The position numbers were made by a program, and so were the translations under genes. Shown here in pieces: positions 8,632 through 16,474 of a stretch of 64,000 nt of DNA. Position 1 is the stretch's first letter. Every line of letters begins with the position of its first letter. Source of the stretch: Histidinibacterium aquaticum (GTDB taxonomy: Bacteria > Pseudomonadota > Alphaproteobacteria > Rhodobacterales > Rhodobacteraceae); contig NZ_VYQE01000001.1 of NCBI RefSeq assembly GCF_008710275.1, forward strand, positions 248,001 through 312,000. Direction: 5' to 3'. The notes under the pieces are model-generated. The model was not told where the DNA came from and did not search any database. It saw only the letters and a program-made list of their open reading frames with translations.

Positions 8632-9096
8632 ATGGAGCTTTCCGGCACCCGCACCATCGACGCCGACCGGCAGACGGTCTGGGAACACCTCAATGACCCG
8701 GAGGTCCTCAAGGCCTGCGTGCCCGGCTGCGAGGAGCTGACCGGCTCCGCCGAGGAGGGCTTTCAGGCGGTGGTCAAGCAGAAGGTCGGCCCGGTCAAGG
8801 CGACCTTCAAGGGCCAGGTCCGGATCGAGGACGCCAATCCGCCCGTCAGCTACAAGCTGGTCGGCGAGGGCAAGGGCGGCGTCGCCGGCTTCGCCAAGGG
8901 CTCGGCCATCGTGACGCTCCAGGAGGTCCCCGAGGGGACCGAGCTGGTCTACGACGTCGAGTCCCAGGTGGGCGGCAAGCTCGCCCAGCTCGGCAACCGG
9001 GTGGTCGGCGGCTTCGCAAAGAAGATGGCCGAGGAGTTCTTCGAGCGCTTCCAGGCCCAGGTCGAGGGCCCCTCCGAGCCCGCCGAAGAGGGCTGA
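8632..9096 (+). CDS. CoxG-family SRPBCC protein
   Basis: A 154-residue cytosolic protein of the START/SRPBCC fold, CoxG (carbon monoxide dehydrogenase subunit G) branch. The family opening MELSGTRTIDADRQTVWEHL and the following NDPEVLKACVPGCEEL are clear, as is GKGGVAGFAKGSAIVTL in the middle and the amphipathic C-terminal helix. CoxG itself helps recruit CO dehydrogenase to the membrane, but no coxMSL genes are in this window, so this is probably one of the stand-alone homologues of unknown role. The ATG at 8632 follows AAGGAGA. It ends in front of a perfect palindromic terminator. Confidence 0.85.
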   Translation: MELSGTRTIDADRQTVWEHLNDPEVLKACVPGCEELTGSAEEGFQAVVKQKVGPVKATFKGQVRIEDANPPVSYKLVGEGKGGVAGFAKGSAIVTLQEVPEGTELVYDVESQVGGKLAQLGNRVVGGFAKKMAEEFFERFQAQVEGPSEPAEEG

Positions 9097-9103
9097 CCTG
9101 CGG

Positions 9104-9127
9104 CGGGCGTCCAAATTTGGACGCCCG
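9104..9127. terminator. Bidirectional terminator, perfect 24-bp palindrome
   Basis: CGGGCGTCC-AAATTT-GGACGCCCG is a perfect self-complementary sequence between the converging CoxG-family and DUF465 genes. A 9-bp GC stem forms on either strand. Runs of T are short, but position and stem strength support termination in both directions. Confidence 0.75.
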
Positions 9128-9145
9128 GGCAAACCCTTGACAAAC

Positions 9146-9424
9146 CTAGGAAACCTCTCCGACCCGGCCCGGCGCGCGCGGACCGGCCTTCGCCGCGAGC
9201 AGGGCCGCGATCTCGTCCTTGAGACGCATCCGCTCCTTGCGCAGCTCGGTCATGTGCTCGTCCGACACCGGCTCGACGTCGGTTTCGGCCCGGTGCACCT
9301 CGCGGTTCACCGCGTGATAGCGATCCGCGAGCTGCGCGAAATGCGGATCGGTGGCGCGCAGCGCGCGGATGTCGTCCTCGCGACCGGGGAAATCGTCGGT
9401 CAGCTCGTGCGGGGTGTTGGACAT
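9146..9424 (-). CDS. YdcH family (DUF465) protein
   Basis: A 92-residue, highly charged, helical protein of the YdcH/DUF465 family. The conserved core is visible as HFAQLADRYHAVNREVHRAE followed by a second helix ELRKERMRLKDEIAALL; such proteins form short antiparallel coiled coils. The biochemical role of the family is not established. Upstream lies TTGATCGGGATCAA (9482-9495), a match to the FNR/FixK consensus, 58 bases before the ATG, which would place this gene under oxygen control. The upstream thermonuclease gene on the same strand ends 74 bases away, so an independent promoter is plausible. Confidence 0.82.
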   Translation of the reverse strand: MSNTPHELTDDFPGREDDIRALRATDPHFAQLADRYHAVNREVHRAETDVEPVSDEHMTELRKERMRLKDEIAALLAAKAGPRAPGRVGEVS

Positions 9425-9481
9425 GTCTGTCTCCTGCTCCTCGTGATGGCCGCAGGATCACCCGGGCCGCCGCGCAGCGCC

Positions 9482-9495
9482 TTGATCGGGATCAA
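9482..9495. promoter_or_regulatory. FNR/FixK-type box TTGATCGGGATCAA
   Basis: This matches TTGAT-N4-ATCAA exactly, extended to a 7-bp inverted repeat CTTGATC-GG-GATCAAG at 9481-9496. It lies just 3' of the thermonuclease stop and 58 bases upstream of the DUF465 gene. With a short leader the distance suits activation near -41.5, by FnrL or a FixK homologue. Confidence 0.6.
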
Positions 9496-9498
9496 GTT

Positions 9499-10149
9499 TC
9501 AGCGCCGCGCCCGACGCCAGCCGGCCGCACGCGCCTCGGCCTCGGAGCAGAACCACCGCTCGCCCCGGGCCGGGTCGATCCGGGTCTCCGCGTAGTAAGT
9601 GTCCTGCGGCATGTGATAGATGCGTCCGTTGTTCGACACGTTGCCCTTGATCCGGCAGTCCCCCGCGGGAGCTGGGCCTTCGCTCTCCCCCGCTCTCCGG
9701 AAGGCTGCCGGCGAGGTCACCTCGTAGCCCCAGAGGCCGAGCGCCGCCACCGCGGCCCGCTTCTCCGCCAGGTCGTAGTCCATCGAGTAGCGCCTGTACG
9801 CGAAGGCGAGCCCGTTTCCCACGAGCCAGGCGCCGAGGTCCCGTTCCCCCGTCGCGCAGCGGGCGACGGCGCGGCCGTACCGGTCGGTATCCAGCTGCCG
9901 GCAGCTGACCGCCCCGTCGCCGATGCGCTCCCCGAGACGCGAAGCGACCCAGCGCCCGCAGGCCCAGTCCGCCCCCGAGGCGCTGCCGCAGGTCTGGTCG
10001 ATCTCCGGAGCATCGATCCCGTGCAGCCGGACCGTGGTCCCGCCCACCTCGAGGGTATCGCCGTCGACCACCCGCGCGGGGCCCGCGATCTGGGCCGTGG
10101 CCGAACCGGACGCGAGGACGAGAGCGAGACAAAAGGCGAGGGATTTCAT
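9499..10149 (-). CDS. Secreted thermonuclease with C-terminal sunset-type domain
   Basis: A 216-residue exported nuclease. Residues 1-22 are a Sec signal (MKSLAFCLALVLASGSATAQ). The staphylococcal-nuclease fold follows with VVDGDTLEVGG and RLHGIDAPEIDQ; the later DRYGRAVARC carries the catalytic-type Arg and LVGNGLAFAYRRY the last fold element. The C-terminal 50 residues (DCRIKGNVSNNGRIYHMPQ, then YYAETRID and GERWFCSEAEARAAGWR) match the small motif often attached to thermonucleases and named sunset in current annotation. ATG 10149 is chosen because the signal begins there. It would degrade nucleic acid in the periplasm or outside. Confidence 0.85.
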   Translation of the reverse strand: MKSLAFCLALVLASGSATAQIAGPARVVDGDTLEVGGTTVRLHGIDAPEIDQTCGSASGADWACGRWVASRLGERIGDGAVSCRQLDTDRYGRAVARCATGERDLGAWLVGNGLAFAYRRYSMDYDLAEKRAAVAALGLWGYEVTSPAAFRRAGESEGPAPAGDCRIKGNVSNNGRIYHMPQDTYYAETRIDPARGERWFCSEAEARAAGWRRARR

Positions 10150-10198
10150 GCACCGATTGTGCCCCGGCCCTCGCCGTGGCCGCAAGCCGGACCGGGCG

Positions 10199-11101
10199 TC
10201 AGTAGCCCTTGGGCTCGTGCACCCCGGGGGTGACCCGCCGCCGCGCCCGCTGCTCTCGCCAGGTGATGAAGGTGACCGAGCCGACGATGATCGTCCCCCC
10301 CAGGACGACCCAGCCATCTACCGGCTCACCGAAGACGGCGGCACCCAGGATCATCGCCCAGACCAGCTGCAGGAAGGTGACCGGCTGCGTCACCGTGAGC
10401 GGCGCCGCGGCGAAGGCCCGCGTCATGCAGTAATGCGCGGTCGTGGCGAAGGCCGCGACGGCGAAGAGCCAGGCGACTTCCACCGGCGTGGGCCAGACCC
10501 AGACCGCCAGGGCGAAGGGTCCGAGTCCGATGGTGACGGTGATCGACAGCATGGCGACGACCACGGAGGCCGGCACGTCGTCGGACAGCCGCTTGGCCTG
10601 CAGGTAGCCCGCGGCGAAGAAGATCGCCGTGCCGATCATCGCGAAATGCCCCGGATCGAGCGCGCGGAACCCCGGCCGCAGGATGATGAACGCCCCGAGC
10701 AGCGCCGCGCCCACGGCAGCGAGACGGCGCGGCGGCAACGGCTCGCCCAGGAGCAGCGCCGCGCCCACGGTCACGTAGACCGGGTTCATGTAGTTCATCG
10801 CCGTGACCTCGGCGATCGTGATCCGGGTCATGGCGTAGAACCACAGCATCACGCCGAGGGTATGCGCCGCGCCGCGCCCGGCGAAGAGCCGCAGCTGGCG
10901 CCGGGTGAATTCGTGCCGCCGCAGGGTGCCCAGGACCGGCAGCAGGAAGACGAGGCCGAGCAGGAAGCGGATGAAGGCGGATTCCGCCGCCGGGATCCGC
11001 CCGCCGAGGTGCTTCACGATGGCGGTGACGGCGACGAAGTTGATGCCCGTCGCGGCCATCCAGGCGATCCCCGCCAGCGGCGACCGCTCGTGCGCGCTCA
11101 C
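10199..11101 (-). CDS. DMT-superfamily (EamA) permease
   Basis: A 300-residue inner-membrane protein with about ten hydrophobic helices in two EamA repeats. Family-typical segments are AAESAFIRFLLGLVFLLPVL in the first repeat, TAMNYMNPVYVTVGAALLLGEPL and, in the second, PVTFLQLVWAMILGAAVFGEPVDGWVVLGGTIIV. The likely start is the GTG at 11101, which overlaps the stop of the upstream amidotransferase gene by four bases (GTGA), so the two are translationally coupled. EamA permeases export metabolites such as amino acids or purines; the substrate is unknown. The longer frame back to 11587 is a shadow of the amidotransferase gene. Confidence 0.88.
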   Translation of the reverse strand: MSAHERSPLAGIAWMAATGINFVAVTAIVKHLGGRIPAAESAFIRFLLGLVFLLPVLGTLRRHEFTRRQLRLFAGRGAAHTLGVMLWFYAMTRITIAEVTAMNYMNPVYVTVGAALLLGEPLPPRRLAAVGAALLGAFIILRPGFRALDPGHFAMIGTAIFFAAGYLQAKRLSDDVPASVVVAMLSITVTIGLGPFALAVWVWPTPVEVAWLFAVAAFATTAHYCMTRAFAAAPLTVTQPVTFLQLVWAMILGAAVFGEPVDGWVVLGGTIIVGSVTFITWREQRARRRVTPGVHEPKGY

Positions 11102-11832
11102 CTGCAGAGATCCACGAAGCGGGCGAGGATGCGCTCGGGCACCGTCACCTCGGCCGCCCGGCACATGGCGATGAGGTCTCCCGCCTCGGAGGGGTCGAAG
11201 TAGCCGCGGTCCTTGTAGATGCGGATCCGGGTTTCGAAACCCGCCGCATCGGCCTCCGGGTGGAACTGGGTGGCATAGACGTTCCGGCCTGCGCGGATCA
11301 TCTGGTAGGGACAGGCTTCCCCCTCCAGCAGGTGCGCGACGCCGGAAGGCAGCGCCTGTGCCGCCTCCTTGTGGCCCACGAAGACGTCGAAGCGCTCCGG
11401 CAACCCGGCCAGCAGCGGATCCTCGGCCCCGGCCTCGGTGACCCGGCAGGGCACCGCGCCCACCGGCTCGCCGTACCGGTCCTTGGAGACGTCGCCGCCC
11501 AGGGCATGCACCAGGATGCCGATGCCGTAGCAGCAGCCGAGGAAGGGGATGTCGCGCTCCAGGATCGCGGGCATGAGGGAGAGGCAATCCGCCTCGATCC
11601 GCGCCTCGAGCGGCCGCTTGGCCTCCGGCGGATCGCTCACGCAGCCCGGCCCGCCGCCGACGATGACGCCCGCGTAGTCGCCGGGATCGAGGTCGGCGGG
11701 CAACGGATCCTGGTCGAGCCGGATCCGGTGCACCTCGTCGCGGAGGAGCCCGCCCTTGCCCAGGATCGCCGCGAACTCCTCGTCGGCGGCCTCGGCCTCG
11801 GGACGGAGCTGCAGGATCAGAAAGCGGGCCAT
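11098..11832 (-). CDS. Class I glutamine amidotransferase (GATase1) protein
   Basis: A 244-residue stand-alone glutamine amidotransferase-like protein, related to the GuaA N-terminal domain. The nucleophile elbow is FLGCCYGIGIL (Cys near residue 100), and the catalytic His-Glu pair is in ATQFHPEADA. An oxyanion strand VIVGGGPGCVSDPP is present. Enzymes of this group hydrolyse glutamine or gamma-glutamyl compounds and often sit in catabolic operons. Here it is coupled to a DMT permease by a four-base overlap, which suggests a small metabolite hydrolysis-export unit. Start at 11832 gives the expected MARFLILQL. Confidence 0.88.
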   Translation of the reverse strand: MARFLILQLRPEAEAADEEFAAILGKGGLLRDEVHRIRLDQDPLPADLDPGDYAGVIVGGGPGCVSDPPEAKRPLEARIEADCLSLMPAILERDIPFLGCCYGIGILVHALGGDVSKDRYGEPVGAVPCRVTEAGAEDPLLAGLPERFDVFVGHKEAAQALPSGVAHLLEGEACPYQMIRAGRNVYATQFHPEADAAGFETRIRIYKDRGYFDPSEAGDLIAMCRAAEVTVPERILARFVDLCR

Positions 11833-11881
11833 GTCCGGGACTTACTCCCGGGCGCGGGGGATGACCAGATTCCCGCTCCCT

Positions 11882-11941
11882 CTTCTGGGCGAAAATATTC
11901 CCGGGGGGCCGCGGCGCAGCCGCGGCGGGGGCAGCGCCCCC
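11882..11941. other. AT-core and hairpin intergenic element
   Basis: An AT-rich core GCGAAAATATTCCCGGGGGG is followed by two perfect hairpins, GCCGCGGC-GCA-GCCGCGGC (11908-11926) and GGGGGC-AGC-GCCCCC (11927-11941). I recall similar strings downstream of genes in other Rhodobacterales, but no second copy is in this window. It may be a processing or termination element. Confidence 0.4.
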
Positions 11942-11973
11942 TCCCCGGCCCGCCCCGGCAGGGCGCGGCCCGC

Positions 11974-12014
11974 GGGACGGCGGGCGGGGCGTCTTCGCAG
12001 AAGAGCGCCGTCCC
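11974..12014 (-). terminator. Hairpin terminator after sufE
   Basis: GGGACGGCG (11974-11982) pairs with CGCCGTCCC (12006-12014), with a nested small hairpin CTTC-GCA-GAAG inside. It lies seven bases past the sufE stop, so it most likely ends the sufE transcript. Confidence 0.6.
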
Positions 12015-12020
12015 GCCGGC

Positions 12021-12446
12021 CTAGGCGGCGGCCTGCGCGGCGAGACCGCGGATCCGCTCGATCATCGCGCGCAGCCCGTTGGAGCGCTGTGCAGAGAGGT
12101 GATCGTTGAGGCCGAGCCGGCCGAACTCGGCCCGGGCGTCGACCTCGCCCACCTCGCGGACCGAGAGCCCGTCGTAGAGCGCGCGCAGGACGGCGATCAG
12201 GCCGCGCACGATCATCGCGTCGCTGTCGCCGCGGAAGCGGAAGGTGGCCCCCGGGCCCTCGCCCTCGATGCGGGGCACGAGCCAGACCTGGCTGGCGCAG
12301 CCCTCGACCTTGGTCGCGGGGACTCGCAGCGCCTCCTCGAGCGGCTCCATGGCGCGGCCGAGCTCGATCACGTGGCGGTAGCGCTCTTCCCAGTCGTCGA
12401 GAAACTCGAAGGTCTCGGCGATCTCCTCGAAGGCTTCCTGGGCCAT
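12021..12446 (-). CDS. sufE: SufE-type cysteine desulfuration protein
   Basis: A 141-residue cytosolic protein that accepts persulfide sulfur from the cysteine desulfurase SufS and passes it to the Fe-S scaffold. The conserved signature is VEGCASQVWLVP, with the sulfur-accepting Cys near residue 51, preceded by the family helix FEFLDDWEERYRHVIELG. The later DAMIVRGLIAVLRALYDG and the C-terminal GLNDHLSAQRSNGLRAMIERI are also characteristic. The ATG at 12446 fits the family; the frame extends upstream to 12539 without homology. It stands alone here, away from any suf operon in this window, as is common in Rhodobacterales. Confidence 0.93.
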   Translation of the reverse strand: MAQEAFEEIAETFEFLDDWEERYRHVIELGRAMEPLEEALRVPATKVEGCASQVWLVPRIEGEGPGATFRFRGDSDAMIVRGLIAVLRALYDGLSVREVGEVDARAEFGRLGLNDHLSAQRSNGLRAMIERIRGLAAQAAA

Positions 12447-12569
12447 GTCCGCTCCTCTTTGCCGTTCCGGGGGACTTATGCGCCGTGCGCCGCCCCGTCC
12501 AGTGAAAGGCTTTCCCCTTTTCCGGCGATCGGCTAGCAAGTTCGGGGACGAACGACGGACGGACAGACC

Positions 12570-13055
12570 ATGCGCCTCGCCACTCTCACGCTCTGCGCGG
12601 GCCTCGCCCTTTCGGGCTGCGGCCAGACCGGCTCTCTCGGATCACTGGGGTCGCTCGGCTCGATCAACCCCTTCGGCTCTCTGGGCGCCCGGACGCAGGC
12701 CCCCGCCAACGCCCCCCGGCGTCCGCTGATCACCGCGGAGCAGCGTCAGAGCGTGGTCGAGGCGCGGCCGCTGGTGGCGCAGGTCACCGGGGTCCGGTTC
12801 GAGCCCTCGGCGACCGGCGCGGTGGTGAGCGCCGCCGGCGTGGCCCCCTCAGCAGGCGCCTTCAACGCACAGCTCACGCGGGAAGGCTACGAGAACGGAA
12901 CGCTGGTCCTGGCATTCCGGGCCGAGCTCCCCTCGGACGCGCGGATCGGCCAGCGTCCGATTACCGCGGCCGTGCACCTGGATGCCGAGGATCTCGCCGC
13001 GATCCGGGCGGTCCGCGTCGTGGGCCAGGGCAATGCCCTGACCGCGCGCTACTGA
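12570..13055 (+). CDS. Lipoprotein with Gly-Ser-Leu repeats
   Basis: A 161-residue exported lipoprotein. The signal MRLATLTLCAGLALSGCG ends in the lipobox LSGC (Cys 17). Directly after it comes a low-complexity run of GSLGS units (about residues 21-40), probably a flexible tether. The C-terminal domain (about 55-161) is beta-rich: VVEARPLVAQVTGVRFEPSA, then NGTLVLAFRAELP and ITAAVHLDAEDL. I do not recognise the domain. It is divergent from sufE with 123 bases between and converges with rnd one base away, so it is a single-gene unit. Confidence 0.78.
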   Translation: MRLATLTLCAGLALSGCGQTGSLGSLGSLGSINPFGSLGARTQAPANAPRRPLITAEQRQSVVEARPLVAQVTGVRFEPSATGAVVSAAGVAPSAGAFNAQLTREGYENGTLVLAFRAELPSDARIGQRPITAAVHLDAEDLAAIRAVRVVGQGNALTARY

Positions 13056-13056
13056 C

Positions 13057-14217
13057 TCAGAGTTCGATCAGGATCACGTCTGAACCCTTGGCGGCGAGCG
13101 CGATCTCGCCATTCACGAGCTTCAGCGCGTCGGCCCCGAAGACCTCCTTGCGCCAGCCTTTCAGGGCGGGAAGATCGCGATGGCCGGCGGCGATTTCGTC
13201 GAGTTCGGAGGCGGTCGCGATGAGCTTCTGCGCCACGCCCTCGCCCTCGGCCTTGGCCTTGAGCAGCACCCGCAGCAGGTCGGCCAGGGCGGGGTTCACG
13301 GTCATCTTCTCGCGCGAGCGGTCGGGCTGCGGCAGGTCGGCGGTATCGGCCTCCTTGCCCGCGGCGACCGCGGCCAGAATGCCCTCGGCGATCTCTCCCT
13401 TGCGGGCCTCGCGCAGCAGCAGGCGCGAGCGGCCGAGATCCTGGACGGTGGCGGGCTTGGTGGAGGCGAGTTCGACCAGCGCGTCGTCCTTGAAGACGCG
13501 GTTGCGCGGCACGTTCTTCCGCTGGGCATAGGCCTCGCGGAACTTCGCGAGCTCGCGGACCATGCCGAGGAACTTGGCGGAGTTGGTGCGGGTGCGCACG
13601 CGCTGCCAGGCGTTGTCGGGGTCGACGCGGTAGGTCCCCGGGTCCTTCAGCACCGCCATCTCCTCGGCCAGCCACTTGGTGCGGCCGGACTTGTCGAGTT
13701 GGGCCTTCAGCTCCTCGTAGATCACCCTCAGGTGCGTGACGTCGGCGAGCGCGTAGCGCTGCTGCGCGTCCGAGAGCGGGCGGCGGGACCAGTCGGTGAA
13801 GCGCGAGGACTTGTCGAGGGACTGCTTGGCGATCTTGCGCACCAGCGTCTCGTAGCCGACCTGCTCGCCGAAGCCGCAGACCATCGCGGCGACCTGCGTG
13901 TCGAAGAGCGGCTCGGGGATGACGTCGCCCTCGATGCAGAAGATCTCCAGATCCTGCCGCGCCGCGTGGAAGACCTTCACCACGCCATGGTCACGGAAGA
14001 GATCGTAGAGCGGCGCGAGATCCATTTCCGACCCCTCGATGGGGTCCACGAGCACGGCGTCCGTCTCTCCATCGCCCGGATAGGCGAGCTGAACGAGGCA
14101 GAGGAGCGGGTAGTAGGTCCGTTCGCGCAGGAACTCCGTGTCGACCGTGACATAGGGGGCGCGGGCCGCAGCCTCGCAGAAGCTCTTGAGCTCCTCGGTC
14201 GTGGTGATCGTGCGCAT
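13057..14217 (-). CDS. rnd: Ribonuclease D
   Basis: A 386-residue 3'-5' exoribonuclease of the DEDDy family that trims tRNA and other stable RNA precursors. Exo I is VDTEFLRERTYYP with the Asp-Glu pair near residues 26-28, Exo II is FHAARQDLEIF, and Exo III is QQRYALADVTHL with the Tyr and Asp that define the DEDDy type. The central part (about 210-280, DNAWQRVRTR and onward) is the HRDC nucleic-acid-binding domain. Start at 14217 has a good N-terminus MRTITTTEELK. It converges with the lipoprotein gene with a single base between stops. Confidence 0.95.
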   Translation of the reverse strand: MRTITTTEELKSFCEAAARAPYVTVDTEFLRERTYYPLLCLVQLAYPGDGETDAVLVDPIEGSEMDLAPLYDLFRDHGVVKVFHAARQDLEIFCIEGDVIPEPLFDTQVAAMVCGFGEQVGYETLVRKIAKQSLDKSSRFTDWSRRPLSDAQQRYALADVTHLRVIYEELKAQLDKSGRTKWLAEEMAVLKDPGTYRVDPDNAWQRVRTRTNSAKFLGMVRELAKFREAYAQRKNVPRNRVFKDDALVELASTKPATVQDLGRSRLLLREARKGEIAEGILAAVAAGKEADTADLPQPDRSREKMTVNPALADLLRVLLKAKAEGEGVAQKLIATASELDEIAAGHRDLPALKGWRKEVFGADALKLVNGEIALAAKGSDVILIEL

Positions 14218-14246
14218 GTAGTCTCCGTCTCGCAGGGCCTTGTCTC

Positions 14247-14275
14247 CGGCGGCCCCTCTCCTATCGGAGCCGCCG
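14247..14275 (-). terminator. Hairpin after purN
   Basis: CGGCGGC (14247-14253) pairs with GCCGCCG (14269-14275), with an inner TCC-GATA-GGA hairpin. It lies between the purN stop and the rnd start on the minus strand. There is no good T run, so it may be a partial terminator or a stability hairpin. Confidence 0.45.
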
Positions 14276-14292
14276 AGGAAAGCAAAGACGGG

Positions 14293-14883
14293 TCAGTCGC
14301 CCTCGATCTCGACCGGCGTGCGGTCGCCCGCCGCGAACCGGGCGAGCACGGCCGGGTAGAGCCGATGCTCGAGGCGCAGGACGCGGGACGCAAGCGTTTC
14401 GGGCGTGTCTTCCGCCCGGACCGCGAGCCGCGCCTGCCCGAGGATGGGCCCCTGGTCGAGTTCCGACGTGACCTCGTGGACGGTGCAGCCGTGGTGACTG
14501 TCGCCCGATGCGAGCGCGCGGGCGTGCGTGTCGAGCCCGGGATAGAGCGGCAGCAGAGAGGGGTGGATGTTGAGCATCCGCCCCTGCCAGCGCGCGACGA
14601 AGCGCGGCGTCAGGATGCGCATGAAACCCGCGAGGCAGACGAGGTCGGCCCGCGCCTCGGTCAACCGGGCATGGATCTCGTCCTCGAACTTCTCGCGACC
14701 GGCGAAGTCGCGGTGATCGACGACGGCGGTCGGCACGCCCCTTTCGGCGGCACGGGCGAGGCCGCCCGCCTCGGGGCGGTTCGAGAGGACCAGCGCAGGC
14801 GTCGCAGGATGGTGACCGGTCATCGAGTCCACGAGCGCGACCATGTTCGAGCCGCCGCCCGAGATCAGGACGGCCGTCCGCAT
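14293..14883 (-). CDS. purN: Phosphoribosylglycinamide formyltransferase
   Basis: PurN transfers a formyl group from 10-formyl-tetrahydrofolate to GAR in purine biosynthesis. The 196-residue product has the expected phosphate-binding start VLISGGGSNM, LCLAGFMRIL-type segment (here LVCLAGFMRILTPRF), the catalytic NIHPSLLPLYPG (Asn and His) and VHEVTSELDQGPI with the catalytic Asp. One difference is visible: ISGGGSNM replaces the commoner ISGxGSNL. The ATG at 14883 overlaps the purM stop by one base (TGATG), so PurM and PurN are translated together. Confidence 0.96.
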   Translation of the reverse strand: MRTAVLISGGGSNMVALVDSMTGHHPATPALVLSNRPEAGGLARAAERGVPTAVVDHRDFAGREKFEDEIHARLTEARADLVCLAGFMRILTPRFVARWQGRMLNIHPSLLPLYPGLDTHARALASGDSHHGCTVHEVTSELDQGPILGQARLAVRAEDTPETLASRVLRLEHRLYPAVLARFAAGDRTPVEIEGD

Positions 14884-15926
14884 CAGGCCAGTGCGCCGGT
14901 GTAGCTGACGCCTTCGCCGGAGGTGACCACGCCGATCCGGTGCACGGTCTCGCCCGCCTCCGTCAGCAGGGCGGCCAGCGCCTCCGCCCGGTCGGCGGCG
15001 ACCACGGCGACCATGCCGATCCCGGCGTTGAACGTCTTGAGCAGGTCCGCCTGGTCCAGTCCTCCGGCCTCCGAGAGCCAGCGGAAGACTGGCGGCAGGT
15101 CCCAGGCGCCGAGGTCGATGTGCGCGCCCAGCCCCTCCGGGAGGACACGCGGCAGGTTCTCGGTCAGCCCGCCGCCTGTGATGTGGGCCAGGGCATGGAC
15201 GCCTCCGGCCCGGACGGCGGCAAGCGTAGGTTTCACGTAGAGCCGGGTCGGCGCGAGCAATGCCGCGCCGAGCGTACCGTCGGCGAAGGGCGCAGGGGCG
15301 TCCCAGGCCAGGCCCGCACGTTCGACCACCTTGCGCACGAGGGAATAGCCGTTGGAATGCACGCCGTCCGAAGCGAGGCCCAGCAGCACGTCGCCCTCTG
15401 CGACGCCCGCGGGCAGTGCCCCGCCCCGCTCCATCGCGCCCACGGCGAAGCCCGCGAGGTCGAAGTCCCCTGCCGGGTACATCCCCGGCATTTCGGCCGT
15501 CTCGCCGCCGATCAGCGCGCAGCCCGAGCGGCGGCAGCCTTCCGCAATGCCCTCGACCACCCGCGCGGCCGACTCGACCTCGAGCTTGCCGGTGGCGAAG
15601 TAGTCGAGGAAGAAGAGCGGCTCGGCGCCCTGGCAGACCAGGTCGTTGACGCACATCGCCACGAGGTCGATGCCCACGCCAGAGACCTCTCCCGTGTCGA
15701 TGGCGATGCGCAGCTTGGTCCCCACCCCGTCGGTCGCGGCCACGAGAACCGGATCGGTGTAGCCCGCCTCCTTGAGATCGAAGAGCGCCCCGAAGCCGCC
15801 GAGCCCCGCCATGGTCCCGGGCCGCTCGGTCGATTTCGCCGCGGGCTTGATCCGCTCGACGAGGGCGTTGCCCGCGTCGATGTCCACGCCAGCTGCCGCG
15901 TAGCTCAGGCCGTTCCTGTTCGTCAT
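14883..15926 (-). CDS. purM: Phosphoribosylformylglycinamidine cyclo-ligase
   Basis: PurM closes the imidazole ring of AIR using ATP in purine biosynthesis. The 347-residue length is normal. Diagnostic segments include [52 protein letters not shown] and the [14 protein letters not shown] loop, then [16 protein letters not shown]. The ATG at 15926 is used; the frame upstream to 15995 is unrelated sequence. It is the first gene of a two-gene purM-purN operon, as in most proteobacteria. The upstream 157 bases to the next gene on the other strand should hold its promoter. Confidence 0.97.
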   Translation of the reverse strand: MTNRNGLSYAAAGVDIDAGNALVERIKPAAKSTERPGTMAGLGGFGALFDLKEAGYTDPVLVAATDGVGTKLRIAIDTGEVSGVGIDLVAMCVNDLVCQGAEPLFFLDYFATGKLEVESAARVVEGIAEGCRRSGCALIGGETAEMPGMYPAGDFDLAGFAVGAMERGGALPAGVAEGDVLLGLASDGVHSNGYSLVRKVVERAGLAWDAPAPFADGTLGAALLAPTRLYVKPTLAAVRAGGVHALAHITGGGLTENLPRVLPEGLGAHIDLGAWDLPPVFRWLSEAGGLDQADLLKTFNAGIGMVAVVAADRAEALAALLTEAGETVHRIGVVTSGEGVSYTGALA

Positions 15927-16083
15927 GTCGCTCGTCCCCTGCGGCGCGCCTCGCCGGGGCGATACAAGAAGCGCCGCGACAGGGCAACGCGCCACCCGCG
16001 CCTTAACGGAGCCGCAATCCCTTGGTGTTCTGCTGAACCGGGCCGCCCCTCACGGCGTTACCCAGTCGAAGGAGACCCTGATC

Positions 16084-16365
16084 ATGATCCGCCTCGGCCT
16101 TGTCCTCGCCCTCTTCCCCCTCGCCTCCGTCGCGGACGGCCCGACGACCGCGTCCTATGCTCCGCCGGTGGCCGAAGGGATGCCGATGGACGGCGGCTGG
16201 TCAGAGCCCGATCCGGCCATGCTTCAGCCCATGACTCCGGCCGATCTCCGCGCCATGGTGGAACAGGACGGCGATCCGGAAACGCTGACCGCCGACGAGG
16301 CCGCGATGCTGGAGCTTCTCGGCCAATTGCTCGGCGCGAGCCCTCTCGAACAGCAGGAGCCTTGA
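16084..16365 (+). CDS. Small secreted protein, unrecognised
   Basis: A 93-residue protein with a probable Sec signal (MIRLGLVLALFPLASVADG, cleavage near VADG). The mature peptide is acidic, with proline and methionine rich stretches (YAPPVAEGMPMDGGW, PAMLQPMTPADLR) and a C-terminal helix TADEAAMLELLGQLLG. The start is supported by AAGGAG ten bases upstream; an in-frame extension to 15925 would overlap the purM start and lacks a signal. No Cys or known motif is present. It lies divergent from purM and 36 bases upstream of a tRNA gene. Confidence 0.65.
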   Translation: MIRLGLVLALFPLASVADGPTTASYAPPVAEGMPMDGGWSEPDPAMLQPMTPADLRAMVEQDGDPETLTADEAAMLELLGQLLGASPLEQQEP

Positions 16366-16401
16366 CCGGCCCCGGCGCTCTGCTAGGCAGGGTGCGCGGT
16401 C

Positions 16402-16474
16402 GGGCCTGTAGCTCAATGGTTAGAGCAGGGCGCTCATAACGCCTTGGTTGGGGGTTCGAGTCCCTCCGGGCCTA
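16402..16474 (+). tRNA. tRNA with CAU anticodon, probably tRNA-Ile2
   Basis: A full cloverleaf can be drawn: acceptor GGGCCTG with CGGGCCT, D arm GCTC...GAGC, anticodon stem GGGCG-CTCATAA-CGCC region, and T arm with loop TTCGAGT. The anticodon is CAT. The D loop (AATGGTTAGAGCAG) and variable region (CTTGGTTG) look like Escherichia coli tRNA-Ile2, in which C34 becomes lysidine, more than elongator tRNA-Met. CCA is not encoded. The final base pair region overlaps the stop codon of the opposing histidine kinase gene. Confidence 0.85.

Noticed and set aside
12627-12690. Possible tandem repeat or recombination site in the lipoprotein gene
   Set aside because: The GSLGS-coding repeat is in frame, inside a lipoprotein tether, and of short units; it is a low-complexity protein segment, not a mobile or CRISPR-like repeat.
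16402-16474. Elongator tRNA-Met reading of the CAU tRNA
   Set aside because: The D loop and variable loop resemble tRNA-Ile2 more than elongator Met; the choice is not certain and needs identity-element scoring and a check for tilS.
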